Of a stretch of 52,352 nucleotides of DNA, positions 25,206 through 32,834 are shown in pieces. The notes under the pieces are model-generated. The model was not told where the DNA came from. It ran no database searches and was given only the letters and a program-made list of their open reading frames with translations. A program made the position numbers and the translations under genes. Position 1 is the first letter of the stretch, and each line of letters begins with the position of its first letter. Source of the DNA: Anaerovirgula multivorans (GTDB taxonomy: Bacteria > Bacillota > Clostridia > Peptostreptococcales > Natronincolaceae); assembly GCF_900188145.1 (NCBI RefSeq), contig NZ_FZOJ01000033.1, positions 1 to 52,352 of the forward strand. The letters run 5' to 3'.

Positions 25206-26240
25206 TTAGATGAAATCTTCTTCTGCACACCATTCCAGGTATAAACCTCCCCAGGCTAACCCTGCTCCAAAAGCTGCTAGAGCAATCTTATCTCCTGTTT
25301 TTACAAGTCCAGTTTCCACTGCTTCGCTTAAGGTAAGAAGTACAGACGCACCCCCGGTGTTACCGTATTTTTCAATCGTTGTATAAGTTTTTTCCATAGG
25401 TAGCCCCAGTGTGTTCATGTTGTTACGAATAATATTCTTGTTAGCCTGATGGAAGATTACCCAATCTAATTCACTCACTTCTTTTCCTGCTATAGCAGTT
25501 ACATCTTTTACGATCTGTGGCCCCACAGTGGTAGCAAAATTCCATACTTCTCGGTTATTCATTACAACATAGCGCTCACGAGAATTTACATTTTTCTCTG
25601 TAATCGGTGTTCTTGATCCACCTATCGGCATAATTATGACATCATATTTGCTGCCATCTACTTTCAGTTGGTAAGATTTTATTCCCTTATCTTCTTTTAT
25701 CCTACTAACTACAGTAGCAGCTATCCCATCCCCAAAAAAACAACAGGTTTGCCGATCTGACCAATCGATTATATTTCTGCTATTGACATCTCCAGAGATT
25801 GCAAGTACGTTCCGACATGCACCGCTTTTGACAAAATCAGTAGCAATGGCTAGAGAATACACACTTCCTGCACACCCCCCAATTGCTATATCAAAAGTAG
25901 CAGCATTCTTTGCTCCTAGCAGTGACTGCACAAGGCAGGAGGTAGGTGGATCCAGATGGTCAGGATCCAGACGGGATAAGATAATTAAGTCGATCTCTTC
26001 GGGTTTTATTTTGGCATTTGCTAATGCTCTTTTACTTGCTTCATAAGCAATGTCTGATAAAGCTTCATGTTCTGATGCAATTCTTCGGGTTTTCACCCCA
26101 ATTTTTGTAGAAATCCATTCATTGGTTGTATTAATTTTTTTTGCTAAATCATCGTTTGTTACAATATTCTCAGGAACATAATGTCCAATTCCTTTAATTC
26201 CAGCAAAATACGTGCCGTTTCCGTTTATCTTTACTTCCAT
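25206..26240 (-). CDS. KASIII-like ketoacyl synthase, canonical triad (paralogue 6)
   Basis: A 344-residue close paralogue of the gene at 19629 with identical triad numbering: Cys123 (AIGGCAGS), His264 (IFHQANKN) and Asn294 (YGNTGGAS). NEWISTKIGVKTRR matches the primer site. Both share the LSRLDPDH signature after the second strand, not typical of FabH. Spacing to its neighbours is 15-20 nt. Confidence 0.9.
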   Translation of the reverse strand: MEVKINGNGTYFAGIKGIGHYVPENIVTNDDLAKKINTTNEWISTKIGVKTRRIASEHEALSDIAYEASKRALANAKIKPEEIDLIILSRLDPDHLDPPTSCLVQSLLGAKNAATFDIAIGGCAGSVYSLAIATDFVKSGACRNVLAISGDVNSRNIIDWSDRQTCCFFGDGIAATVVSRIKEDKGIKSYQLKVDGSKYDVIIMPIGGSRTPITEKNVNSRERYVVMNNREVWNFATTVGPQIVKDVTAIAGKEVSELDWVIFHQANKNIIRNNMNTLGLPMEKTYTTIEKYGNTGGASVLLTLSEAVETGLVKTGDKIALAAFGAGLAWGGLYLEWCAEEDFI

Positions 26241-26254
26241 TAACTGATTCCTCC

Positions 26255-26653
26255 TTATAGTGGAAGTCCCAATTCCTTTGCAGCCAACTTATAAAACTGG
26301 GATGTCGGCAAATTGGTAGCCTGCACCATTTTTTTCATATCACCTTTCTCAATCGTTACAGCATTACTGATTAACGCTTTCATCGAATCCAGTTTTCCTA
26401 TATTTAAATTGTAAAAATCCTCACTGGTCATTTTGATGATTACATGGGTTTCCTCATCAATTCCTTTACTAATAGAAATTTTTCCATTAGTAATAATCGT
26501 TGTATATCCAAAATTGATATCTGGCAAGTTATAAGCTACCTTTACATCTACAATATTTTCAATGGATTTTAATGCCTTTTCATCTTCTTTAAGCATCTCT
26601 AAAACTCTGCTTACTAAATTCCAAAAATCATCACTATTTTTGAATATAGCCAT
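26255..26653 (-). CDS. SCP2 sterol-binding domain-like protein
   Basis: A 132-residue soluble protein with the SCP2-like pattern: DVKVAYNLPDINFGYTTII, a glycine-poor beta sheet, DEETHVIIKMTSEDFYNL, then a C-terminal helix with KGDMKKMVQ. SCP2 folds bind acyl-CoAs or other hydrophobic ligands in a tunnel. Inside this operon it may hold or shuttle a long or aromatic acyl-CoA intermediate. Assignment is moderate. Confidence 0.72.
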   Translation of the reverse strand: MAIFKNSDDFWNLVSRVLEMLKEDEKALKSIENIVDVKVAYNLPDINFGYTTIITNGKISISKGIDEETHVIIKMTSEDFYNLNIGKLDSMKALISNAVTIEKGDMKKMVQATNLPTSQFYKLAAKELGLPL

Positions 26654-26665
26654 TTTATCACCTCC

Positions 26666-27685
26666 TTAGTTTGCAAATTCTGATGAGTCACACCATCTAA
26701 ATAAAATTCCTCCCCAGTTAAACCCAGCACCATTCCCGAAGCAGAAGATCTTACTTCCTGGTTTGATCATTCCTACTTCTCGAGCTTCATGGAGAATAAT
26801 AAACATACTTCCACCGCCACTATGTCCAATCTTATCTGTGACAATTAAGTTCTTATCATAACTGATTCCTGCAGAGTCAAGTTGCATATAGATTTGTGGG
26901 ATCGCTGCCGGGTGTGGAGCGACAAAGTCTAGGTCATCTTTTGTTAGGCCTGCCCTTTCAAGACAGATATCAAAAGAACCTCTAAACCAATTAATAATTT
27001 CTGGAATTAGGAAATTCATTTTTTCATTTTTGACTATCGGATATGGCTTACCTTCACCAAATTCTTCTCTAGGGATTCTCGAACCAAACGCAAACAATCC
27101 GGAAGCATCAAAATGTTCCCCGTCTGCATCAAAGTGTTCTGACAAGAAACCCTTGTACCCATCTTTAAGTTTGCCCAGCACTACCGCACTTGCAGCATCT
27201 CCTAAAGCTCCTGCCAATAGATTTTCACTAAAATTTAAGAAACGAGAACTGATATCTCCACAAATAACCAGTGCTTTTTTATATGTACCATCAGCAACAA
27301 AACGAGCCGCAGTGGACAAGCAAAAAATTGGTGTAGCACAGGCTTGATTAATATTGAGAAGCATCGCATTCTTAAGTCCTAACCGATGCTGAACCTGACA
27401 GCCACTTGGTGGACAGTAAAAATCACTTGATCCAGTTCCGAGAATTAATAAACCAATCTCCTCAGGAGACACACCTGCATCCTTTAGTGCAGCTTCTCCT
27501 GCTTTCACTGCGATGTCTGATAATGCTTCATCATCATTGACCCATCTTCTTTCGTCTACTGAGAGGATCAGTTTAACTTTCTCCGCTGGTACACTGGTTA
27601 ACCGTTCTACATCTTCATTGGTAATTACCTGGTCTGGAACATAATAACCAACACCCTGGATTCCAACCGATTCAATCTGTTTCAT
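26666..27685 (-). CDS. KASIII-like thiolase-fold protein, Cys-His-His type (paralogue 7)
   Basis: A 339-residue protein of its own subtype. Cys116 (NQACATP) and His258 (APHPAAIP) are present, but the Asn site is His288 (KIGHSGGGS). It has an insertion rich in Phe, Asp and Gly around residues 180-215 compared with FabH. The ATG with GAGGAG 8 nt upstream is chosen; an ATG 21 nt earlier overlaps the dehydrogenase stop. Reaction unknown. Confidence 0.86.
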   Translation of the reverse strand: MKQIESVGIQGVGYYVPDQVITNEDVERLTSVPAEKVKLILSVDERRWVNDDEALSDIAVKAGEAALKDAGVSPEEIGLLILGTGSSDFYCPPSGCQVQHRLGLKNAMLLNINQACATPIFCLSTAARFVADGTYKKALVICGDISSRFLNFSENLLAGALGDAASAVVLGKLKDGYKGFLSEHFDADGEHFDASGLFAFGSRIPREEFGEGKPYPIVKNEKMNFLIPEIINWFRGSFDICLERAGLTKDDLDFVAPHPAAIPQIYMQLDSAGISYDKNLIVTDKIGHSGGGSMFIILHEAREVGMIKPGSKIFCFGNGAGFNWGGILFRWCDSSEFAN

Positions 27686-27705
27686 ATGTTTTCTCCTCAC
27701 TTTCA

Positions 27706-28551
27706 TTATTCATATATATAAAAACCTCTACCTGTTTTTCGCCCAAGATACCCGGCATCTAACATTTTTTTTAAGAGCGGGCATGGCCGATATTTAATGT
27801 CATGTAGGTGTTCATATAAACTTAGTAAACTATAATACACAGTATCTAAACCTGCCAGGTCGATGAGCTTTAAAGGACCCACCTTCAAATTCATTCCCCG
27901 CTTCATTATTTCATCAATATTTTCCGGGTTTTTTGTCAGGTTTTCCATTAGTACCAGAACTGCTTCGTTAGCCCACAGGAGAAAAATCCGATTAAAGACA
28001 AACCCTGGATGATCATCAACCATGATGTCTCTTTTATTAATCTCATGACAACTTTGGATCACCTGATTAAGAGTTGCTTCTGAAGTCCGTAACCCCTTTA
28101 CTATTTCCACTACTTTAATAATGGGTACTGGTGAGATAAAATGCATTCCCGCAAAATTCTCTGGTCTTTGTAAAACGGATCCCAGCCCTGTAATCGAAAA
28201 TGTTGAAGTATTGCTAACCAGGATTGCATCATCCTTCAAGTATGTATCCATATTTTTGAATAGAGTTTGTTTCAATTCTTTATCTTCTTTTATAGTTTCA
28301 ATAACAAAATTAGTATTTTTGATATTTTCCAGATCAGAAGCAATGAAATAATAATTGAGGTTTTTCAAAATTAATTCTCTCTTCTCTTCACTCATTCTCC
28401 CTTTGTAGACTTCATTGTCGAAATAAGCTACAACCTTATCTTTATAACGATCACTATTCCCGTAAATATCGATTTGATATCCGTGATCAGCATAAACATG
28501 AATAATTCCACTCCCCATAAGACCTGTTCCAATTACTGCCATTCGCTTCAA
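27706..28551 (-). CDS. 3-hydroxyacyl-CoA dehydrogenase (paralogue 2)
   Basis: A 281-residue enzyme of the same family as the gene at 22157. It has Rossmann GTGLMG (8-13), NTSTFSITGLG, the catalytic His in GMHFISPVPIIKVVE, and the C-terminal GYLGRKTGRGFYIYE. It diverges from the first copy in the nucleotide loop (YGNSDRYKD), which may change cofactor preference. It lies 1 nt after the SDR-like pseudoenzyme gene. Confidence 0.92.
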   Translation of the reverse strand: MKRMAVIGTGLMGSGIIHVYADHGYQIDIYGNSDRYKDKVVAYFDNEVYKGRMSEEKRELILKNLNYYFIASDLENIKNTNFVIETIKEDKELKQTLFKNMDTYLKDDAILVSNTSTFSITGLGSVLQRPENFAGMHFISPVPIIKVVEIVKGLRTSEATLNQVIQSCHEINKRDIMVDDHPGFVFNRIFLLWANEAVLVLMENLTKNPENIDEIMKRGMNLKVGPLKLIDLAGLDTVYYSLLSLYEHLHDIKYRPCPLLKKMLDAGYLGRKTGRGFYIYE

Positions 28552-28552
28552 A

Positions 28553-29302
28553 TTATAAACACCTCACTTTATTTTTTGCTTCTAAACCACCATCAACAAT
28601 TATCAGTTGTCCAGTTATATAATTAGATTTTGAACTGGCTAAAAAAAGTACACTTCCAGTAAAATCATCGGCTTTGGATCTTGCTTTATAGGAGAAATCA
28701 TTTAAAGATTCAGAAGCATATGTTAATCCGCCTGGAATATAGTGAGCTTCTACTACATTTACTGTAATCTTCTTTCCTGCCAATTCTTTACCAAGATTTT
28801 TTGTTATTCCCCAAATACTTTCTCGAAGTGTTGAGGACCCGCTCTTACCTAGTTCAGCCATACATTGGCCTAGATTTACAAGATTAATGATTTTTCCATA
28901 TTCATTTTTCAACAAGTATTGTACTGCAGCCTTACAACAATTAAAAATCATCTTTGTAGGTAAAATTGCATTTTGTTCAAAATTTTGATAACTAAGGTTT
29001 TCAAAAATCTCCCCTTCAGCTTCTACTGGTACAAAATTGATCAGAATATCGATCTTTCCGAAAACCTTATAAACTTCTTCCATATTTTTTTTTACATCTT
29101 CTGGATCAGCTAAATTCGTCTGAATTATCATAATCTGGGTGTCAAATTGTTTCACTTCCTTGACTATAGTGGATATTTCGTCATCATTTGTATCACAAAG
29201 AATAGCAAGATTGGCACCTTCTCTGGCTAAAGCTAATGAAATGCTTCTTCCAATTTCTTTGATCCAGGAAGTAATTACAACCGTTTTAAGATTAAAATCC
29301 AT
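28553..29302 (-). CDS. SDR-fold pseudoenzyme
   Basis: A 249-residue short-chain dehydrogenase fold with a lost active site. The TGxxxGIG motif is TSWIKEIG (two glycines gone), NNAG is NFVP, the catalytic Ser site is Asn143, and YxxxK is Ser156/Arg160. The equal-length alignment with the active SDR at 31440 shows no gaps across this region. The fold ends with GQLIIVDGGLE as usual. It is probably a structural partner of the active SDR, as in the BbsC/BbsD pair of anaerobic toluene degradation. Confidence 0.82.
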   Translation of the reverse strand: MDFNLKTVVITSWIKEIGRSISLALAREGANLAILCDTNDDEISTIVKEVKQFDTQIMIIQTNLADPEDVKKNMEEVYKVFGKIDILINFVPVEAEGEIFENLSYQNFEQNAILPTKMIFNCCKAAVQYLLKNEYGKIINLVNLGQCMAELGKSGSSTLRESIWGITKNLGKELAGKKITVNVVEAHYIPGGLTYASESLNDFSYKARSKADDFTGSVLFLASSKSNYITGQLIIVDGGLEAKNKVRCL

Positions 29303-29305
29303 ATT

Positions 29306-30433
29306 TTACCTCCTGTTACGTTTTTTCTCATCACTTCGGACAATCACATTGTATAAACATGCTTCATGACAGCAAAAGCAACTAACACATTTTTTTCGAT
29401 CAACTATAGGAAGTTTGTCCATTGTGAGAGCCTCTGTCGGACAAATTTTTATACATTCCTGGCATCTGATACACTTATCTTTCAAAAATTTGGGAACTGG
29501 TTTAAGTAACGCATTATAGATGGGTGGGGTGATTTTCATAATAATTTTTCCTAGAACAACTAGAGCTTTCACTGGATATTTGTACTTCACCATAGGTACA
29601 GAATCCCCAACAACTTGAATCTCTTTTCTGAGCGGGGAAAAACCAAGTTCCACTGCTTTGGTTAAGTAACCGATATCTTTCAGATTTAAGCCAATCTGTT
29701 CTACTGCTATAACATCTAAGGCTGCCGCATTTCGACTCGCAAGAATCATTCCAGTCTTTGCAGGTGTCCCGTTTGTCGGGCCATTACCTTCCATCCCATA
29801 AATTCCATCCATAATAGTCAACTGAGGTTTCACTGCGTTTAGAATATCCAGCAACACAAGATAAAAGTTATCCATCGTTTGAGTGTTGGCATGAATTTCA
29901 GTCTTTTTTTTGCCAACAATTGTACCATAAAGATTCTTTACTGCTCCTGTGTACAATACGCCTGCATGGATCTTTACCTTTGGAATGTTAATAACTACAT
30001 CTGCTTCAGTAACGTATTTACTAACAGGGACTTTCTTCATCAATCGGTTGGATTTCTTAAATACAAAATCCGTCTCATAGCGATCAATATCACAGATCTT
30101 GCAATCATATTTCCTGGCTACTTCTTCGATTCCACAGGCTGCAAAAATTTTTGATGTACCATGTACACCAGAATCTCCAATCCAGATCTCTGCTCCAACT
30201 TTCTTCAGTAGTTTGCAAATGGCTTGGATTACTGTAGGATGAGTTGTCGCCATTTTTTCTGGTTTAAGAGGTGAAACCAGGTTTGGCTTTAACAATACTT
30301 TATCACCCGGTTTAACAAAAGTTTCTATTCCGCCTAAGAGGTTTACGGCTTTCTCCACTGCTGTATCCACTTTTTCTTGTTGGTAATCATAACATTGTGT
30401 CATTGCTACAGTGTTTTCCATTTCACTATTCAC
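29306..30433 (-). CDS. DUF362 protein with C-terminal 2x4Fe-4S ferredoxin domain
   Basis: A 375-residue protein. The DUF362 part (VLLKPNLVSPLKPEKMATTHP, VINIPKVKIHAGVLYTGAVKNLYG, MDGIYGMEGNGPTNG) is followed by the clusters CIRCQECIKICP and CVSCFCCHEACLY. DUF362 proteins are found with several anaerobic redox systems, mostly uncharacterised. Here it could pass electrons from ferredoxin, reduced by the oxoacid oxidoreductases, to an intermediate. It overlaps the next upstream KASIII gene by 8 nt. Confidence 0.87.
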   Translation of the reverse strand: MNSEMENTVAMTQCYDYQQEKVDTAVEKAVNLLGGIETFVKPGDKVLLKPNLVSPLKPEKMATTHPTVIQAICKLLKKVGAEIWIGDSGVHGTSKIFAACGIEEVARKYDCKICDIDRYETDFVFKKSNRLMKKVPVSKYVTEADVVINIPKVKIHAGVLYTGAVKNLYGTIVGKKKTEIHANTQTMDNFYLVLLDILNAVKPQLTIMDGIYGMEGNGPTNGTPAKTGMILASRNAAALDVIAVEQIGLNLKDIGYLTKAVELGFSPLRKEIQVVGDSVPMVKYKYPVKALVVLGKIIMKITPPIYNALLKPVPKFLKDKCIRCQECIKICPTEALTMDKLPIVDRKKCVSCFCCHEACLYNVIVRSDEKKRNRR

Positions 30434-31409
30434 CCCACCTCATAATTATTGAACCCCATGTCCATCCAGCACCTGCAGAAGTAAAAGCAAGAATATCTCC
30501 CTCTTTAAGCCTTCTTTCCCTGTTTATTTTGTCGAGGGCCAGTGGAATATTTCCACTAGAAAAGTTTCCATACTGGTCAAGAGTAATAATTAGTTTATCC
30601 TCTGGAATTCCTAATTCTTTGATACAGTCTTTCAGAAGTGATATATTGGGTTGGTGTGGAACAACAAATGTAATATCATCTGTTGTCAAGTTTGCAATAT
30701 TTAGTGTAGTTTTAATAGATTCTGGCATACCAACCACAGCTTTTTTGTAAACTTTTTTAGCATCCATTATTAGGAATTGCCCACCTTGTTCAAGTACTTC
30801 TACTGATGCAGGCCATTCCGAACCACAACCTCTGACGGTCAAATCATCAGTCCCCTCTCCATCTGAGTGGAAATCAATAGCAAGAACTCCATTGGAACTG
30901 TTACTATCTTTAATCACGATAGCACCAGCACCGTCACCAAAAAAAACACAATTCCTATGCTGATAGTTGTTTACTTTCGATAGAGTGTCTGAACCGATAA
31001 TCAATGCATTTTTGAAAAATCCATTTTTTATAAATTGGGTTCCAGTGGAAAGCGCAAAAATAAACCCTGGACAGGCAGCATTGATATCAAAAGCTACGGC
31101 ATTTCCAGCTCCCAGTTTATGTTGAACTGTTGTTGCTGCAGAAGGCACCAGACGGTCTGGAGTAACTGTCGCAAGTATGATTAATTGGACTTCTTCCGGT
31201 TCCATTTTAGCCATTTCAAGAGCTTTACGTGCTGCTTCTACAGCCATATCAGATGTGCTTTCATCCTTTCGTGCCCTTCTTCTGGTTTTAATACCTAGCC
31301 GAGTTTCCACCCATTCAGGTTTTGTTGGAGCAGTTGCTGCTAATTGTTCATTTGTTACTACTTCTTCTGGAACATAAGATCCTGTTCCATAAATACATAC
31401 TGATCGCAC
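30426..31409 (-). CDS. KASIII-like ketoacyl synthase, canonical triad (paralogue 8)
   Basis: A 327-residue FabH-like protein with Cys113 (NAACPGF), His252 (VPHQPN) and Asn282 (YGNFSSGN), plus EWVETRLGIKTRRR at the primer site. Close paralogue of the gene at 21148. Located between DUF362 and the active SDR. It probably condenses an acyl-CoA starter; the extender is unknown because no malonyl-CoA-making or ACP genes are present. Confidence 0.92.
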   Translation of the reverse strand: MRSVCIYGTGSYVPEEVVTNEQLAATAPTKPEWVETRLGIKTRRRARKDESTSDMAVEAARKALEMAKMEPEEVQLIILATVTPDRLVPSAATTVQHKLGAGNAVAFDINAACPGFIFALSTGTQFIKNGFFKNALIIGSDTLSKVNNYQHRNCVFFGDGAGAIVIKDSNSSNGVLAIDFHSDGEGTDDLTVRGCGSEWPASVEVLEQGGQFLIMDAKKVYKKAVVGMPESIKTTLNIANLTTDDITFVVPHQPNISLLKDCIKELGIPEDKLIITLDQYGNFSSGNIPLALDKINRERRLKEGDILAFTSAGAGWTWGSIIMRWGE

Positions 31410-31439
31410 TAAAGAAACACCTCCTGTGTATGATTAAGG

Positions 31440-32192
31440 TTAAAAACCTCTTAATGTTAGACCGCCATCTACAGCAATTATCTGACCGTTGATGTAGTCA
31501 GCGTCCTTACTCGCAAGAAAGAGTACCAAATTTACTACATCTTTCACTTCACCAATTCTACCCATAGGTATGCATTTGAGAAAATGTTCTGCTATTTTCT
31601 CTGGTACCTGTTCAAACATCTCGGTTGCCGTAGCACCCGGAGCAACAGCGTTAACACAAATACCCCTATCCGCTACCTCTGTTGCCACAGCTCTGGTCAA
31701 GCCAATAATCCCAGCTTTTGCAGCACAGTAGTTGGTCTGACCAACGTTACCAAAGAATGCTAAAATGGATGATATATTAATAATTCTACCGCTCCCTTGA
31801 GCCAACATATAGGGTAAAGTGCAACGGGTGCAGTTAAATACCCCCATCAGGTTGGTTTTCATGACAATTTCCCAATCATCTAACGTCATTTTTGGAAATA
31901 AGTTATCACGTATTGTTCCTGCATTGTTTACGAGAATGTCAATCTGACCGTAATGCTCGATAACTCTTTGAATATTTGTTTCTACCTGACTATAATCGGT
32001 AATGTCTACTAAGTAAAAACGATACTCAGCATTTAACCTGTCTAACTTTTTCCTGATTTTTTCCGCTGCTGTGTGATTACTCTTATAAAAAATAGCAAGT
32101 TTAGCACCTTCTTGAACCAATTCTTCGACTATACCAGCCCCAATACCACGATTACCACCTGTTACAATGGCAACTTTATTGCGTAATTTCAA
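31440..32192 (-). CDS. SDR-family oxidoreductase (FabG/3-oxoacyl reductase type)
   Basis: A 250-residue active short-chain dehydrogenase: TGGNRGIG (11-18), NNAG (89-92), Asn114, Ser142, Tyr155 and Lys159 (YCAAK). It resembles FabG and likely reduces a 3-oxoacyl thioester or a related ketone with NAD(P)H. It precedes paralogue 8, and the inactive SDR homologue is encoded three genes further downstream. Confidence 0.93.
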   Translation of the reverse strand: MKLRNKVAIVTGGNRGIGAGIVEELVQEGAKLAIFYKSNHTAAEKIRKKLDRLNAEYRFYLVDITDYSQVETNIQRVIEHYGQIDILVNNAGTIRDNLFPKMTLDDWEIVMKTNLMGVFNCTRCTLPYMLAQGSGRIINISSILAFFGNVGQTNYCAAKAGIIGLTRAVATEVADRGICVNAVAPGATATEMFEQVPEKIAEHFLKCIPMGRIGEVKDVVNLVLFLASKDADYINGQIIAVDGGLTLRGF

Positions 32193-32213
32193 CTACCCTC
32201 ACCTCACATTCTT

Positions 32214-32834
32214 TTACTTTTTTGCGCAAACCTTCAATGCCAATTCTCTTCCAAGGTTAAATGCTTCCTTGTTCATTACCAGATATTCTTCCTTGACTCG
32301 CCCAGCTAAAATTTCGTAAAAGACTTCTGGAACCCAGTTAAATACTTTTGAAACATAGCCTAGCATGATAATATTAGAAACTTGTCTTAAAAGATTATGG
32401 ACTTGAATAAATTTATCTATGTCAATTATTTGCACATCTGATTTTTGCTTCAAGATATTAAAATATTGTTCTACATCGATCATTGTCTGCAGGCCAGACG
32501 TAACTGTTGTTGGAGTTTCAACATAACTATTTACACAACAAATACCATCTGGTTTTAATAAGTGAGCCCAGCGAATCGCTTCAATTTTTTCGAAAGCAAT
32601 TATCAAGTCAGCTGTCCCTTCTCTGACGAGTGGTGATAAAATTTTTTTCCCATACCTGATATGAGTTACTACTGATCCACCACGCTGGCCGAGTCCCATA
32701 ATATCTGATACTTTCAGATCATATCCCTGAGCTAAAAAATAATCTGCAAGAATATCACTAGATAATACAACACCTTGGCCACCTAAACCACAAAGAATAA
32801 TATTTTTTCCATTATCGTTTTTATGCATATTCAA
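32214..32834 (-). CDS. iorB: indolepyruvate ferredoxin oxidoreductase, beta subunit
   Basis: A 206-residue IorB/gamma-type subunit with NIILCGLGGQGVVLSSDILAD and KVSDIMGLGQRGGSVVTHIRYG. With IorA it converts aryl- or other 2-oxoacids plus CoA to acyl-CoA and CO2, reducing ferredoxin. It overlaps the iorA stop by 14 nt, so the two are translationally coupled. Confidence 0.93.
   Translation of the reverse strand: MNMHKNDNGKNIILCGLGGQGVVLSSDILADYFLAQGYDLKVSDIMGLGQRGGSVVTHIRYGKKILSPLVREGTADLIIAFEKIEAIRWAHLLKPDGICCVNSYVETPTTVTSGLQTMIDVEQYFNILKQKSDVQIIDIDKFIQVHNLLRQVSNIIMLGYVSKVFNWVPEVFYEILAGRVKEEYLVMNKEAFNLGRELALKVCAKK

Noticed and set aside
18619..31409. Reading the KASIII cluster as a fatty-acid (fab) operon
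   Set aside because: No acp, fabD, fabF, fabZ, fabK/I or acc genes, and eight KASIII paralogues of which four have altered triads.
18619..32192. OleABCD-type olefin synthesis
   Set aside because: KASIII and SDR types would fit OleA and OleD, but OleB hydrolase and OleC ligase are absent.
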